NCBI RefSeq assembly: GCF_002368395.1
Contig: NZ_AP018254.1
Location: 2,356,001-2,420,000, forward strand
Length of the DNA stretch: 64,000 bases
Reading direction: 5' to 3'
From: Calothrix sp. NIES-3974
GTDB taxonomy: Bacteria; Cyanobacteriota; Cyanobacteriia; Cyanobacteriales; Nostocaceae
Numbering within the stretch: position 1 is the stretch's first letter; every line of letters begins with the position of its first letter. The position numbers and the translations under genes were made by a program. This document shows positions 1 to 10,377 of this stretch, in pieces. The notes beneath the pieces were generated by a model, which saw only the letters and a program-made list of their open reading frames with translations, had not been told where the DNA came from and ran no database searches.

Positions 1-200
1 AGACTTTACAAGGGAAAAAAGGTATCTTAGTCGTGGAGGCGACCCCTGAAGTCAACTTGATTAAATTAACACTCTCCCATGACAAAATTGACTACACTTG
101 GCAAGGGCAATCTCCCAGTCAGGAATTTAGCGATTATTACCAATTTTTTTATTACATTGCCCAGAACTATCGCATTGTGACAATTGGCAATCGCCTTTGA
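1..200 (+). CDS. C-terminal end of an unrecognised protein (5' truncated by window)
   Basis: An open frame runs from position 3 to a TGA at 198-200, giving a 65-residue tail that ends ...RIVTIGNRL. There is no start codon context because the gene begins before the window. The tail is rich in aromatic residues (QFFYYIAQNY). I do not recognise the family. Clean coding texture and the absence of internal stops make it a real 3' end rather than chance, but this is an inference from a short stretch. Confidence 0.45.
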   Translation, partial: TLQGKKGILVVEATPEVNLIKLTLSHDKIDYTWQGQSPSQEFSDYYQFFYYIAQNYRIVTIGNRL

Positions 201-1780
<1,580 letters not shown>

Positions 1781-2513
1781 GATATAAAATCCGAATTGGA
1801 AGCAAATCCTAAAACTTTTAGGGAGTAGGCAGTGGGGAGTAGGGATTAGAGACGACCCACCGGGTCGTCTCCAGAGGAGTAGTCATCTCTGTAGATACGC
1901 GTAGTTTCTCTGGGAAATGAGAAGTCTCTATGGGTTTATGTATAGGCAAAATACTTCTCCCAAAGAACTGACTTGTATCCACTTCTATCCAGTTGATTTG
2001 AATTCCGCTTTGTGCAAAAGAAAAACATGGAGATGTTTATCTATAACACCTCCATGTTTTATTTATAAAATTACAGGACTTACGCAATTACTACCCTGTA
2101 TTTCTGACAAATTCCTTAAACCTACAGGGAGTAGAAGAAGAATTCATCCCTGACCCTAGACTGATAACTTACCTTGTGAGAAATCCGAGATTAGGCAGCT
2201 ACTTCATTGCGACATCGGGTAGACGCGCAGTAGCTTCAGTAAAGTAGCAATCTCAAAGTCCAATACAGTTTAGTTAGACTTAAAAGACTGATTATTGGGT
2301 AGGTTGGGTTGAAGTAATGTAAAGGCAGTAGCCTCTTAGAATGCGTCCCTACGCGGAGCATCGGGACGAGATAGTCACAAAAACTGTGTGAACTTATGGG
2401 TAAATTTCCACAAAATCAACAGTCTATGCCAAGTCTCAACCCAACCTACAGTTATCTTTAACACCAACCGTATTGTCTCAAAGTCTTGTTTTATCGTAAT
2501 AAGTGGGTAAGTC
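1781..2513. other. Intergenic region between sqdB and hemE, filled with repeats
   Basis: No credible gene; a 78-codon open frame at 1917-2153 lacks coding character. Contents in order: heptamer repeats (about 1820-1845), a GACGACCC palindrome (1849-1871), a strong hairpin (2022-2060), and a 441-bp element bounded by AGGACTTACG-type inverted ends (2075-2515) that includes the 33-bp repeat copy at 2339-2371. Confidence 0.6.
2022..2060 (+). terminator. Hairpin with 11-bp stem, possible terminator
   Basis: AAAACATGGAG (2022-2032) pairs perfectly with CTCCATGTTTT (2050-2060), and TGTT/AACA inside the loop can pair as well. The right arm ends in four T followed by ATTTATAAAA. It lies about 240 nt after sqdB, so it could end sqdB transcription, or be a structural repeat. 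The T-tract is short. Confidence 0.4.
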
Positions 2514-2515
2514 CT
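2075..2515. repeat. MITE-like element with AGGACTTACG inverted ends (family A, long copy)
   Basis: The left end AGGACTTACGCA starts at 2075. The right end GGGTAAGTCCT finishes at 2515, where it forms the hemE stop codon. The interior includes GGTAGACGCGCAGTAGCTTC and TAAAGTAGCAATCTCAAAG (2214-2257), shared in diverged form with the shorter copy at 19576-19693. No transposase is encoded, so a non-autonomous element is inferred. Confidence 0.5.
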
Positions 2516-3575
2516 AAACAGTAGCGAGATTGAGATTTTTGGCAGTCTCAAAGAAGAAAGCCACATTTTCTTCTGGGGTTTCCGGTAACACACCGTGTCC
2601 TAAATTGAGGATATGTCCCCAATTACCAGCCTTTTTGACGGTATCGTAAATGCGATCGCGGATAAATTCTTGGGAACCAAATAAAACCCCTGGGTCTAAA
2701 TTCCCTTGGACTTTCATGGTTTTACCTAAGCGTTGACGAGCATCGGCCATATCTACTGTCCAATCGACGCTGACGATATCCGCACCGGATTTACCCATTC
2801 TTTCCAATACACCAGCGCTACCACTAACAAGTAGAATTAGGGGTGTATCGGGGTGGGTTTGTTTTACGGCTGCAAAAACTTTTTGTTGGTAAGGAAGGGC
2901 AAAGGTATCATAATCTTGGGGAGAAAGTTGACCAGCCCAAGAGTCGAACATTTGCACAACCTGTGCTCCGCAGTCGATTTGATGGCGAATGTAGATGGCT
3001 ATAGACTCGGAAAGTTTATCCAATAGCAAGTGTAAAACTGTCGGGTCAGAAAAAGCCATGTTTTTGATCACCGAATAGGTTTTAGAACCCTTACCTTCAA
3101 CTGCGTAAGCAGCTAACGTCCAAGGTGCGCCAACAAAGCCCAATACCGTGGACTGATTTCCTACCTCTTGCCGTAATGCTTGGAGAATGGTTCTAATAAA
3201 CGGTAGAGACTCGTCAGGGTTGAGGGGACGCAGTGCGTTCACCTGTTCAATCGTGCGAATGGGTTGGTGGATAATTGGTCCTTTACCTTCAGCTATATCC
3301 ATCTCGATGCCGATACCCGGTAAAGGGGTGACAATATCCGAAAATAGAATTACACCATCGGGTTGAAAAGCTCGCCAAGGTTGGAGAGAAACTTCGATGG
3401 CAACTTCTGGAATTTCGGAACGCTCCCGGAATGAAGGGTATTTTTCGCGCAAATCTCGATATGCTTTCATGTAGCGTCCTGCTTGACGCATCATCCAAAC
3501 AGGGGGACGGCTTAATACTTCTCCACGGGCAGCGCGCAAAAGATGCGGCTCATTTGAGGCAACACCCATTAACAC
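2514..3575 (-). CDS. hemE: Uroporphyrinogen decarboxylase
   Basis: Removes the four acetate carboxyls of uroporphyrinogen III to give coproporphyrinogen III for heme and chlorophyll. The 353-residue length is normal. The substrate-binding signature [13 protein letters not shown] sits at residues 24-36 (Arg30, Arg34), Asp80 in LFSDIVTPL corresponds to the essential aspartate, and the [13 protein letters not shown] and [10 protein letters not shown] (His about 327) blocks are present. Start: two Met (1 and 3) are possible; [18 protein letters not shown] is the family-like beginning. The stop codon TAG is made by the inverted end of a MITE-like repeat (TAGGACTTAC), so the last few residues may differ from orthologues. 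Confidence 0.96.
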   Translation of the reverse strand: MLMGVASNEPHLLRAARGEVLSRPPVWMMRQAGRYMKAYRDLREKYPSFRERSEIPEVAIEVSLQPWRAFQPDGVILFSDIVTPLPGIGIEMDIAEGKGPIIHQPIRTIEQVNALRPLNPDESLPFIRTILQALRQEVGNQSTVLGFVGAPWTLAAYAVEGKGSKTYSVIKNMAFSDPTVLHLLLDKLSESIAIYIRHQIDCGAQVVQMFDSWAGQLSPQDYDTFALPYQQKVFAAVKQTHPDTPLILLVSGSAGVLERMGKSGADIVSVDWTVDMADARQRLGKTMKVQGNLDPGVLFGSQEFIRDRIYDTVKKAGNWGHILNLGHGVLPETPEENVAFFFETAKNLNLATV

Positions 3576-4011
3576 TTCATCCTATATTACTTTTTTATTT
3601 CACCCTTTAGCTTACCACTCAAGGAGTATATTGATGATGAGGGAGTTGGGAATTGGGAGTAGCCAACATGTAACGCTGACTCCAAAAGCCCATGAAAGCA
3701 GTTTTTCCCCTACCCACTATAGCCACTTGTTTTGCCACTTGTAGTCTACATGTTTAAGTCAGTCTCCCACATCCTTTGGACACAAACAAACATACATTTA
3801 GCTTTAGCTTGGCCTAAAGGGTCTAAATAGTTCATTCCTACTCCCCACTCCCTATTTACAAGCGAGGGAAAATCACTTTCATTGGCTCTGATGTCAACAG
3901 TACATGCAGGCTATTTCCACTGTCCGGATTTTAGAATTAAGCTGAAAGATGGGAATTTATTGATAATTTTATTAATAGCCTCAACGAATTTTTGGTGTAG
4001 CCGAGTCCGGA
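3576..4011. other. Intergenic region between divergent hemE and DUF4336 gene
   Basis: Both neighbouring genes start at its edges, so it should carry two divergent promoters. I see heptamer fragments (GGGAGTAG near 3655, CTCCCCACTCCC near 3842) but no clear promoter boxes. An open frame at 3882-4133 overlaps the start of the next gene and is not credible. Confidence 0.4.
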
Positions 4012-5247
4012 ATGAAAGTGCAGCGATCGCAAATTTTAACTCAGAATCAAAAGGATTTTTCGTGGCGATACTGGTTCACGTTGCCAATTTACCCTTTTGG
4101 TCAACGACAAACTATTCGCACGGAAGTAATTAAGGATACTATCTGGACTTTTGACCAACTGCAAGGGATATTTTATGTGGTTGTCCCGGTGCGGATGACT
4201 GTGGTGAAGTTAAGTCAAGGTGGTTTGTTGGTTTATGCTCCCGTTGCACCCACACCTGAGTGTATACGCTTGGTGGAAGAGCTGGTGAGGGAACACGGGG
4301 ATGTTAAGTATATTATTTTGCCAACTATTTCCGGGTTGGAGCATAAGGTATTTGTTGGCCCGTTTGCGCGTCATTTTCCCCAAGCTGTAGTCTATGTTGC
4401 TCCAAATCAATGGAGTTTTCCTGTGAATCTACCGTTGAGTTGGCTAGGTTTACCGCGTCAACGCACCAAAATTCTACCTAGCGACAGCAAACAATCACCC
4501 TTTAGTACAGATTTCGATTATCAGGTGTTAGGACCAATTTATTTAGGCCCGGGTCAATTTGAAGAGGTAGCTTTTTTCCATAAATCTTCCCGTACTTTAC
4601 TTGTTACGGATACGATTGTTTCCATTCCTCCAGACCCCCCAGCGATTATCCAGCTTAATCCTTTTCCCCTTCTCTTCCATGCTAAAGATAAAGCTGCGGA
4701 TATCATCATCGATAATCTTGCTAATCGTCGCAAAGGATGGCAACGTATTTGTTTATTTGCCATGTATTTTCGTGCTAGCACTCTGGAAATACCTAGTTGG
4801 GGTGAGGTGATTCAGGAAACATGGAAAGCCTGGAAAGCCAAACAATACAGTTATAAATCCTATTTTGGTTTATACCCGTTTAAATGGAAAAGTGATTGGC
4901 AACGCTCCTTTGAAGCTTTACGGGGAAATGGTAGGATTTTTGTTGCACCGATTTTACAAACTTTAATCTTAAATCGCGCTCCTAGAGAAACGTTAGTTTG
5001 GGCTGAAAGTGTGGCGCAGTGGGATTTTTATCGGATTATCCCTGCCCATTTTGATGCACCAATCACCGCCACACCCCAGGATTTTCGTCAAGCTTTTGCA
5101 TTTTTGCAACGCCAACCCCTGTTAAATGGAAGTAGTGGTCATACCTATCCCCTCCCCGAAGAAGATTTTCAGGTATTGAGGGAAATCGATGCAGGGTTAA
5201 ATCGTTTAAGTATTGTCCCTCCGGCAGAGGATATTTCCGTAAATTAA
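4012..5247 (+). CDS. DUF4336 domain-containing protein
   Basis: A 411-residue protein of a family widespread in cyanobacteria and plant plastids, function unknown. Family-typical blocks: YPFGQRQTIRTEV and DTIWTFDQLQGIFYVVVPVR near the N-terminus, LLVYAPVAPTPEC, YIILPTISGLEHKVFVGPFA, NQWSFPVNLPLSWLGLP, and LPEEDFQVLREIDAGLN at the C-terminus. The fold is reported as metallo-beta-lactamase-like, but the HxHxDH metal motif is not visible, so hydrolase activity should not be assumed. The ATG at 4012 gives a start consistent with the family. A decayed frame follows directly in the same phase. Confidence 0.9.
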   Translation: MKVQRSQILTQNQKDFSWRYWFTLPIYPFGQRQTIRTEVIKDTIWTFDQLQGIFYVVVPVRMTVVKLSQGGLLVYAPVAPTPECIRLVEELVREHGDVKYIILPTISGLEHKVFVGPFARHFPQAVVYVAPNQWSFPVNLPLSWLGLPRQRTKILPSDSKQSPFSTDFDYQVLGPIYLGPGQFEEVAFFHKSSRTLLVTDTIVSIPPDPPAIIQLNPFPLLFHAKDKAADIIIDNLANRRKGWQRICLFAMYFRASTLEIPSWGEVIQETWKAWKAKQYSYKSYFGLYPFKWKSDWQRSFEALRGNGRIFVAPILQTLILNRAPRETLVWAESVAQWDFYRIIPAHFDAPITATPQDFRQAFAFLQRQPLLNGSSGHTYPLPEEDFQVLREIDAGLNRLSIVPPAEDISVN

Positions 5248-5502
5248 CGTAGAATTGAAGAAGTGCAAGCAAGGTTGATACTACAAGCAGCCGTCAATGC
5301 TAATGATGCGATCGCCGATGGTAAGTTATTTGCTATCGATGCAATTTGGATCCCATCTGGTTCAGAACCTGAGGACGGTCGGGGCAAGGTTTTCCGTCAT
5401 GAGCAGAAGGATTATGATGTGGCGAAATGAACTGTTGAGGTGACACCTGTATATGCTCTGGGAATCGATGATCAATGGGTATATGGAGTTGCCCAGGGTT
5501 AA
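5248..5502 (+). pseudogene. Decayed ORF of unknown family behind the DUF4336 gene
   Basis: Directly after the DUF4336 stop, the same frame stays protein-like: RRIEEVQARLILQAAVNAND, then LFAIDAIWIPSGSEPED, a TGA at 5428-5430, then TVEVTPVYALGIDDQWVYG and a final TAA at 5500-5502. The composition on both sides of the TGA is protein-like, which suggests a nonsense-interrupted remnant. No start codon or upstream part is visible. The pattern LFAIDAIWIPSG distantly recalls the end of DUF1517 proteins, but I cannot assign it. The opposite-strand frame at 5333-5698 is its shadow. The rest to 5813 holds no clear gene. Confidence 0.4.
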
Positions 5503-5813
5503 TTGCGATCGCCATGACTCCCATTTCCGGCATTATTGGCTCTCTGCTCGACTTTATCCATTTTATTGAAGAGGAAATGGTAGCAAGATCAGAAATAAGA
5601 TAGTTTGGAATGTTTCTGATGAACTTGCTACGGGAAGAATTTCTTGTTTTCATGCTACCGTTTGCGGCAATAGCCGTGCAGAGTATAACCAAGATCAAGA
5701 TTGGTTATGGAAGAATCGACTATACTCGATAAAGCAAGTGCTATTCAAACTAAATTATTTCCCATAACTTCTAATTATTCCGATTAATTTTAGCTCTCCA
5801 TCAAAATATCCCT

Positions 5814-7310
5814 ATGCAATCTCGATTATCAGCCAATGCAGCTCAAGCACGACAAACCAAACAAATGTTTGCGCGTCCGGAAGAACAGTTATCCTACGAA
5901 TTAGGGAAAGCCGTTCAGGAATTGCCACCATTATATACACGCGTACTTGCTGGTACAATTAGTGCAGTGGTATTTGGCGCGATCGCCTGGGCCCATTTTT
6001 CCAAAATAGATGAAGTTGCCGTTGCACCGGGAGAATTAATTGCATCGACCCAAGTGCGTCCAGTCACATCCATTGGTAACGGTTCAATTATCGCCGTTCG
6101 AGTCAAAGAAGGCGATCGCGTCGCCAAAGGGGATATACTAGTAGAAAGAGACCCGGAATTTCAACAAACAGAGGTAGCCCGACTAGCTCGCTCCAGTAAA
6201 TTAATTCAAGAAGATTTACGGCGCTTAGATGCGGAACGCACAGGAACACAAACCACAGGAAGTACCATCCTCAACGAATTATCAGCATCAAGGTTGCGGG
6301 ACTTTGAAGCCAGAAGAGCAGCAGCAGAAGCAGAAGCCCAACGTCAACAAGCCCTCATCGACCAAGCCAAAGTGCGTCTAGTTAGATTGGAAGAAAATCT
6401 CAAAAACGCCCGCACCAGTCTAGTTAACGCCCAAACCAATTATACCAATGCCCAAGCAGTCAGTGCCCAAATCAAAGAAAGTTTAGCGATCGCTCAAAAA
6501 CGTGAAGCCAGTCTACGTTCCTTGGCTCAGGAAAACGCCGTTCCCCGCCTAGACTACTTAGAAGCCCAAGACCGCCTCAACACCGCTAGCGCCCAAATAA
6601 CCCGCGCTCAGGACGAAGAAGTCAACGCCCGCAACCGCATCACCGAAGCTCAAAACCGAGTAGAATCCCTACAAAAGGATATTATTGCCCAAGCCCAGGA
6701 AATCCGCCAAGCCCAACAAGCCTACCAATCAGCCCGCAGTCAAGCTGCTAGACTTGCAGCCGAACGCCAAAGTGAAATCCTCACCCAAATCAAACAACGT
6801 CGTGAAGAACTCGCTGATGTATCCGGGAAACTGGAGCAAGCTCGCAAACAAGCCGAATACGAAACAGTGAAAGCTCCCGTATCGGGTACGGTTTATAAGG
6901 TCAAAGCCACCAAAGGACCAGTGCAAGCGGGGGAGGAATTACTATCTATATTACCTGATGGTCAGGAATTATTATTAGAAGTCAGAGTTCTCAACCGCGA
7001 TATCGGTTTTATCCGGGAAGGAATGCCCACAAAAGTTAAACTCGCGACCTTCCCCTTCCAGGAATTCGGCACAGTGGAGGGAGAAGTTGTTCAAGTAAGT
7101 CCCAATGCGATCGTCGATCAGGACTTAGGTTTAGTCTTCCCCACCCGGATTAAATTAAAACGCCACTCCGTCATGGTACGAGGTAAAGAAGTGAAATTTA
7201 CACCAGGTATGGCGGCGAACGGAGAAATTGTCACCCGGCGGAAGTCAGTTTTAACCTTTATTATGGAACCAATTACCAGAAGATTTAGCGAAGCTTTTTC
7301 TGTTCGGTAA
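5814..7310 (+). CDS. HlyD-family periplasmic adaptor (membrane fusion protein)
   Basis: Adaptor subunit of a type I secretion or efflux system, linking an inner-membrane ABC exporter to a TolC-like channel. The 498 residues show a cytoplasmic start, one membrane segment (about 42-61, TRVLAGTISAVVFGAIAWA), a biotinyl-lipoyl half motif (SIIAVRVKEGDRVAKGDIL), a long Ala/Gln/Arg-rich coiled coil (about 125-345) and the second half motif plus beta-barrel (TVKAPVSGTVYKVKATKGPV onward, about 350-480). The partner ABC exporter with peptidase domain, usual in cyanobacteria, is not in this window. The next gene starts 22 nt downstream and may be co-transcribed. Confidence 0.9.
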   Translation: MQSRLSANAAQARQTKQMFARPEEQLSYELGKAVQELPPLYTRVLAGTISAVVFGAIAWAHFSKIDEVAVAPGELIASTQVRPVTSIGNGSIIAVRVKEGDRVAKGDILVERDPEFQQTEVARLARSSKLIQEDLRRLDAERTGTQTTGSTILNELSASRLRDFEARRAAAEAEAQRQQALIDQAKVRLVRLEENLKNARTSLVNAQTNYTNAQAVSAQIKESLAIAQKREASLRSLAQENAVPRLDYLEAQDRLNTASAQITRAQDEEVNARNRITEAQNRVESLQKDIIAQAQEIRQAQQAYQSARSQAARLAAERQSEILTQIKQRREELADVSGKLEQARKQAEYETVKAPVSGTVYKVKATKGPVQAGEELLSILPDGQELLLEVRVLNRDIGFIREGMPTKVKLATFPFQEFGTVEGEVVQVSPNAIVDQDLGLVFPTRIKLKRHSVMVRGKEVKFTPGMAANGEIVTRRKSVLTFIMEPITRRFSEAFSVR

Positions 7311-7332
7311 GCTGCATCCAAATATCTGCAAC

Positions 7333-8211
7333 ATGAAACGTAAAATTTTCATCACCGGGGTTAGTGGCTTTCTGGGTTGGCACTTATGTCAAAAATTACA
7401 ACCAACCTGGGATATTTATGGCACATATTTCTCCCATCCCCTAGAAATTCCCGGAGTCAAATCAGCAAAAATCAACCTGGTCAACGAATCTGAACTCAAA
7501 AACTTATTTCTTAGTATCCAACCTGATGCAGTTATTCATACTGCGGCTTTATCCCAGCCTAATTATTGCCAAAATCATCCCACCCAATCCTACGCAATTA
7601 ATGTCCAAGCTTCCCGTCACATTGCCCAATTATGTGCGGATGCAGCAATTCCCTGTCTATTTACATCCACAGATTTAGTATTTGATGGATTAAATCCACC
7701 CTACGCAGAAACCGATCCGGTCAATCCTGTCAATATATACGGTGAACATAAGGTTTTAGCGGAACAAGGAATGTTAGAAATTTATCCTCAAACAACGATT
7801 TGTCGAATGCCATTAATGTTTGGGAATCCCACCCCCACCGCAACCAGTTTCATCCAAGGTTTTATCCACACACTTCAACAAGGCCAAGATTTAAAATTAT
7901 TTATAGACGAATATCGCACACCCGTCAGTGGGACAACCGCAGCTACAGGATTACAATTAGCACTCAACCAAAATATCCAGGGAATTCTACATTTAGGGGG
8001 AAAGGAACGTATTTCTCGCTATGAATTTGGCCAACTAATGGTGGAAGCTTTCCAACTACCAAAACATCACCTCCAAGCTTGTCGTCAAACCGATGTCAAT
8101 ATGGCTGCACCGAGACCCCAAGACGTTTCCCTTGATAGTTCCCAAGCCTTTAGTTACGGTTATAATCCCCCACCAATTGCCGCAGAATTAGCCACTTTAT
8201 CCAGTTTTTAA
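7333..8211 (+). CDS. RmlD-like NAD(P)-dependent sugar nucleotide reductase (SDR family)
   Basis: An extended SDR of 292 residues resembling dTDP-4-dehydrorhamnose reductase. The Rossmann motif GVSGFLG is at 9-15, the active-site Ser/Thr is in FTSTDLVFDG (about 110-119), and the Tyr-x3-Lys pair is Y136-GEH-K140. IHTAALSQP and YRTPVSGTTAA are family blocks. No rmlA/B/C genes are nearby, so the exact sugar cannot be named; a role in surface polysaccharide or glycan modification is inference. Its close spacing behind the HlyD adaptor suggests one transcript, although functional coupling is unclear. Confidence 0.8.
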   Translation: MKRKIFITGVSGFLGWHLCQKLQPTWDIYGTYFSHPLEIPGVKSAKINLVNESELKNLFLSIQPDAVIHTAALSQPNYCQNHPTQSYAINVQASRHIAQLCADAAIPCLFTSTDLVFDGLNPPYAETDPVNPVNIYGEHKVLAEQGMLEIYPQTTICRMPLMFGNPTPTATSFIQGFIHTLQQGQDLKLFIDEYRTPVSGTTAATGLQLALNQNIQGILHLGGKERISRYEFGQLMVEAFQLPKHHLQACRQTDVNMAAPRPQDVSLDSSQAFSYGYNPPPIAAELATLSSF

Positions 8212-8270
8212 TCTGGTCTCTATATTCGTGACAAGCTAAGACAAAAATTTTTTGTCAACATTGACATACT

Positions 8271-8291
8271 CCCTGCCCTACAAAGGCAGGG
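8271..8291 (-). repeat. IS605-type right-end hairpin
   Basis: CCCTGCC (8271-8277) and GGCAGGG (8285-8291) form a perfect 7-bp stem with a 7-nt loop, just beyond the stop codon of the TnpB remnant. Such subterminal hairpins next to tnpB are the recognition ends of IS200/IS605 elements; in living elements the same end encodes the guide RNA used by TnpB. Confidence 0.6.
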
Positions 8292-8300
8292 ATTCTAGGC

Positions 8301-8498
8301 TCAAACAACGATTGCGGACAAAGTCCGTCTTAAATCGTCTAACCCAGCAGTTGATGCCCCAACTGCACAAATATTTTTAGCTGCGTTTTCGTCTCTCCCA
8401 TTGACTGACTGACAGGACGGACAACGCCACTTTCTAACTAACAAATCTAATTTTTCTAGAACGTGTCCACAATTAGAACAAGTTTTGGTAGATTCTGG
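8301..8498 (-). pseudogene. TnpB C-terminal remnant (IS200/IS605 family)
   Basis: The reverse strand from 8498 to the TGA at 8301-8303 encodes a 65-residue tail with the TnpB zinc ribbon: TKTCSNCG, then WRCPSCQS, then GRDENAAKNI, the classic C-terminal signature of TnpB/OrfB including the conserved Asp-Glu region. A stop codon sits immediately upstream in frame, and nothing of the RuvC core (several hundred residues) remains. It is an inactive fossil, with its right-end hairpin preserved next to it. Confidence 0.85.
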
Positions 8499-8683
8499 CT
8501 ATCATCCTTTTTCGGGTAATAGGCGGAATTATTCGGTCTATTTACCTCATTTTGCACGTAAGTACAAGCTTTTCAGTATATTTATTATCACTGATATCCA
8601 GACATTTTCCGTATGACATCCGAATTAGGACACTATGCAGAAATTTAAGGATGTTTTTACTTATGGAGCAATACTCTAAAAAG

Positions 8684-8733
8684 TTGATGGAACAACTGCA
8701 AGAATAAATTGATGGAACAACTGCAAGAATAAA
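8684..8733 (+). repeat. Perfect 25-bp tandem duplication
   Basis: Two identical, directly adjacent copies (8684-8708 and 8709-8733) of TTGATGGAACAACTGCAAGA followed by ATAAA. They lie in non-coding DNA downstream of the TnpB remnant; a slippage duplication is likely. Confidence 0.75.
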
Positions 8734-8898
8734 TTATGGATTAAAAATTTAGCGATCGCATCCTTCAAAATCATGTTTATTCGCCCAGGTTTTGACAATA
8801 TTTTAAGCATTATTACTTATTGACCAAAGACCGATGAGCTTCACTTGTCAGCAATGAGGTCTCTAGAAAAAATCTCTTAGCAAGGGTAGGGAATGAGG

Positions 8899-10377
8899 TT
8901 AAATACCCTTTTTCACTAAACTGAATTTTCTATCCATTAACCCCTGTAAAATCTCACTTACAGATTGACGCTGGGGTTCTTGAATCATTAGCAATGGGGT
9001 CAAAGCTAGCATCCGTACCGCAGCTGAAATCAAAAATAATCCCGGTAATCCACCCCAGTGTAAATGGGAAGCGATAAATCCCCCCAAAGTCGTCCCACAA
9101 GCACCACAAACACCCGTAACCGCAGCTGCAACTGCGAAATATTTAGCTTGATTTTTAATGGGTGCAATCCCTAATTGGAGATTATTGGTACACAATTCAA
9201 TGGCAGCTCCTGTCCCACCGGTAAATATATGTAGTAGGGGTAGCCATAACCATAAATCGACATTAGTTTGACCAACTCCTAACCAAAATACCGGGATAAT
9301 CGCCATCAATATACCAACAAAAAATAAAATTGAACGATTACCAATTCGATCCGCCAATCGACCCCAAAAAATCATTAATATCAAAGTTGCAGCAGCTTGA
9401 ACGCTAGTATACACAGTTACCCAACCCACATTTAGATTCAGGGTATCCAACATATAAAGTTGAAAAAACGGGTTACTTAAACTCACGGCAAACATCCACA
9501 CACCCACATAGACCAAGAAGGTCATGAAGTTGGTGTCAGCCAAAATCGCTTGTATTAAAGGTGTTTCTGGTGTTTCTGGTGTTGTTTCTCTGCTCACAGG
9601 AGAGGAATTCAGGTGGATACGGGAAGAATTTTGCACCTGTGGGTTAATATCACGCTTAAAATACTGACAACCCAAACTAATAATTCCACAAACAATTCCC
9701 AAACCCAGGACAACCCCGAAACCTGCACGAGTTCCCCCATACCAATGGGACACAATAAATCCAGCAATCGGTACACAAATTAAATTTGTCAAGCTCGCAA
9801 CACTATTACGAATGCCAAAATAACGACCCCGTAACCGTCGCGGTACAATCATCGCCATCCAACTCAACCAAGATGGATTTCCCAAACTACCCAAGAAATG
9901 GCTCAGTAAAACTATTCCTATAGTTAAATTGATTAATATACCCGATTCGATTTTTCCAGTTTGCTCCAGTACGATTCCCACGGCAAGAATTATCCAGAGC
10001 GATCGCGAAACCCCGTATGTCCAAATAGCAAAACTAAACCGACTACTGACTCGTTCGGAAAAATAAGCACCAATGGGTTGACAAGCATGAACTACCATCG
10101 GAATTGCCGATAGAGTTCCAAATACCATTGCTCCCGCACCCAATTCCAGCAAGAAATTATTCAGCAGAATTCCACTGGTTGCTAGTCCAAAAACTACAGC
10201 AAAAACCGCATCTATCGTAGAAGCACGTAGACTGGTTCGGGCTGATTTATGGTTGATGGATGAAAATGCTTTGCTTGGGGAAGATAATGTAATGCTTGAG
10301 GTATGGCTGTTGATGGTAGAAGTCGGAGGTAAACCGGAAATGGCAAGGGAAGGGGTTTCAATCTGAGCCGAATCCAT
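8899..10377 (-). CDS. MFS transporter
   Basis: A 492-residue polytopic membrane protein of the major facilitator superfamily. About 60 polar, Ser/Thr-rich residues precede the first membrane helix (DAVFAVVFGLATSGILLNNF). About twelve hydrophobic segments follow, with a cytoplasmic loop in the middle (about 245-280) rich in Ser, Pro and Thr-Pro repeats (TTPETPETP). Conserved MFS-like loop: FWGRLADRIGNRSILFFVG (about 350-368), a typical D-R-x-G-x-R motif. The substrate cannot be read from sequence. Downstream neighbours on this strand are absent, so it is probably monocistronic. Confidence 0.85.
   Translation of the reverse strand: MDSAQIETPSLAISGLPPTSTINSHTSSITLSSPSKAFSSINHKSARTSLRASTIDAVFAVVFGLATSGILLNNFLLELGAGAMVFGTLSAIPMVVHACQPIGAYFSERVSSRFSFAIWTYGVSRSLWIILAVGIVLEQTGKIESGILINLTIGIVLLSHFLGSLGNPSWLSWMAMIVPRRLRGRYFGIRNSVASLTNLICVPIAGFIVSHWYGGTRAGFGVVLGLGIVCGIISLGCQYFKRDINPQVQNSSRIHLNSSPVSRETTPETPETPLIQAILADTNFMTFLVYVGVWMFAVSLSNPFFQLYMLDTLNLNVGWVTVYTSVQAAATLILMIFWGRLADRIGNRSILFFVGILMAIIPVFWLGVGQTNVDLWLWLPLLHIFTGGTGAAIELCTNNLQLGIAPIKNQAKYFAVAAAVTGVCGACGTTLGGFIASHLHWGGLPGLFLISAAVRMLALTPLLMIQEPQRQSVSEILQGLMDRKFSLVKKGI

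Larger units (their letters stand above)
8212..8898. other. Intergenic region with transposon remnant and tandem repeat
   Basis: Apart from the TnpB tail (8301-8498), its hairpin (8271-8291) and a 25-bp tandem duplication (8684-8733), nothing gene-like is seen. A 14-codon frame (MEQYSKKLMEQLQE) ends inside the tandem repeat; it is too short to call. Confidence 0.5.

Noticed and set aside
5333-5698. Reverse 121-codon open frame
   Set aside because: It is the complement of the decayed forward frame at 5248-5502, and the forward reading has better protein texture.
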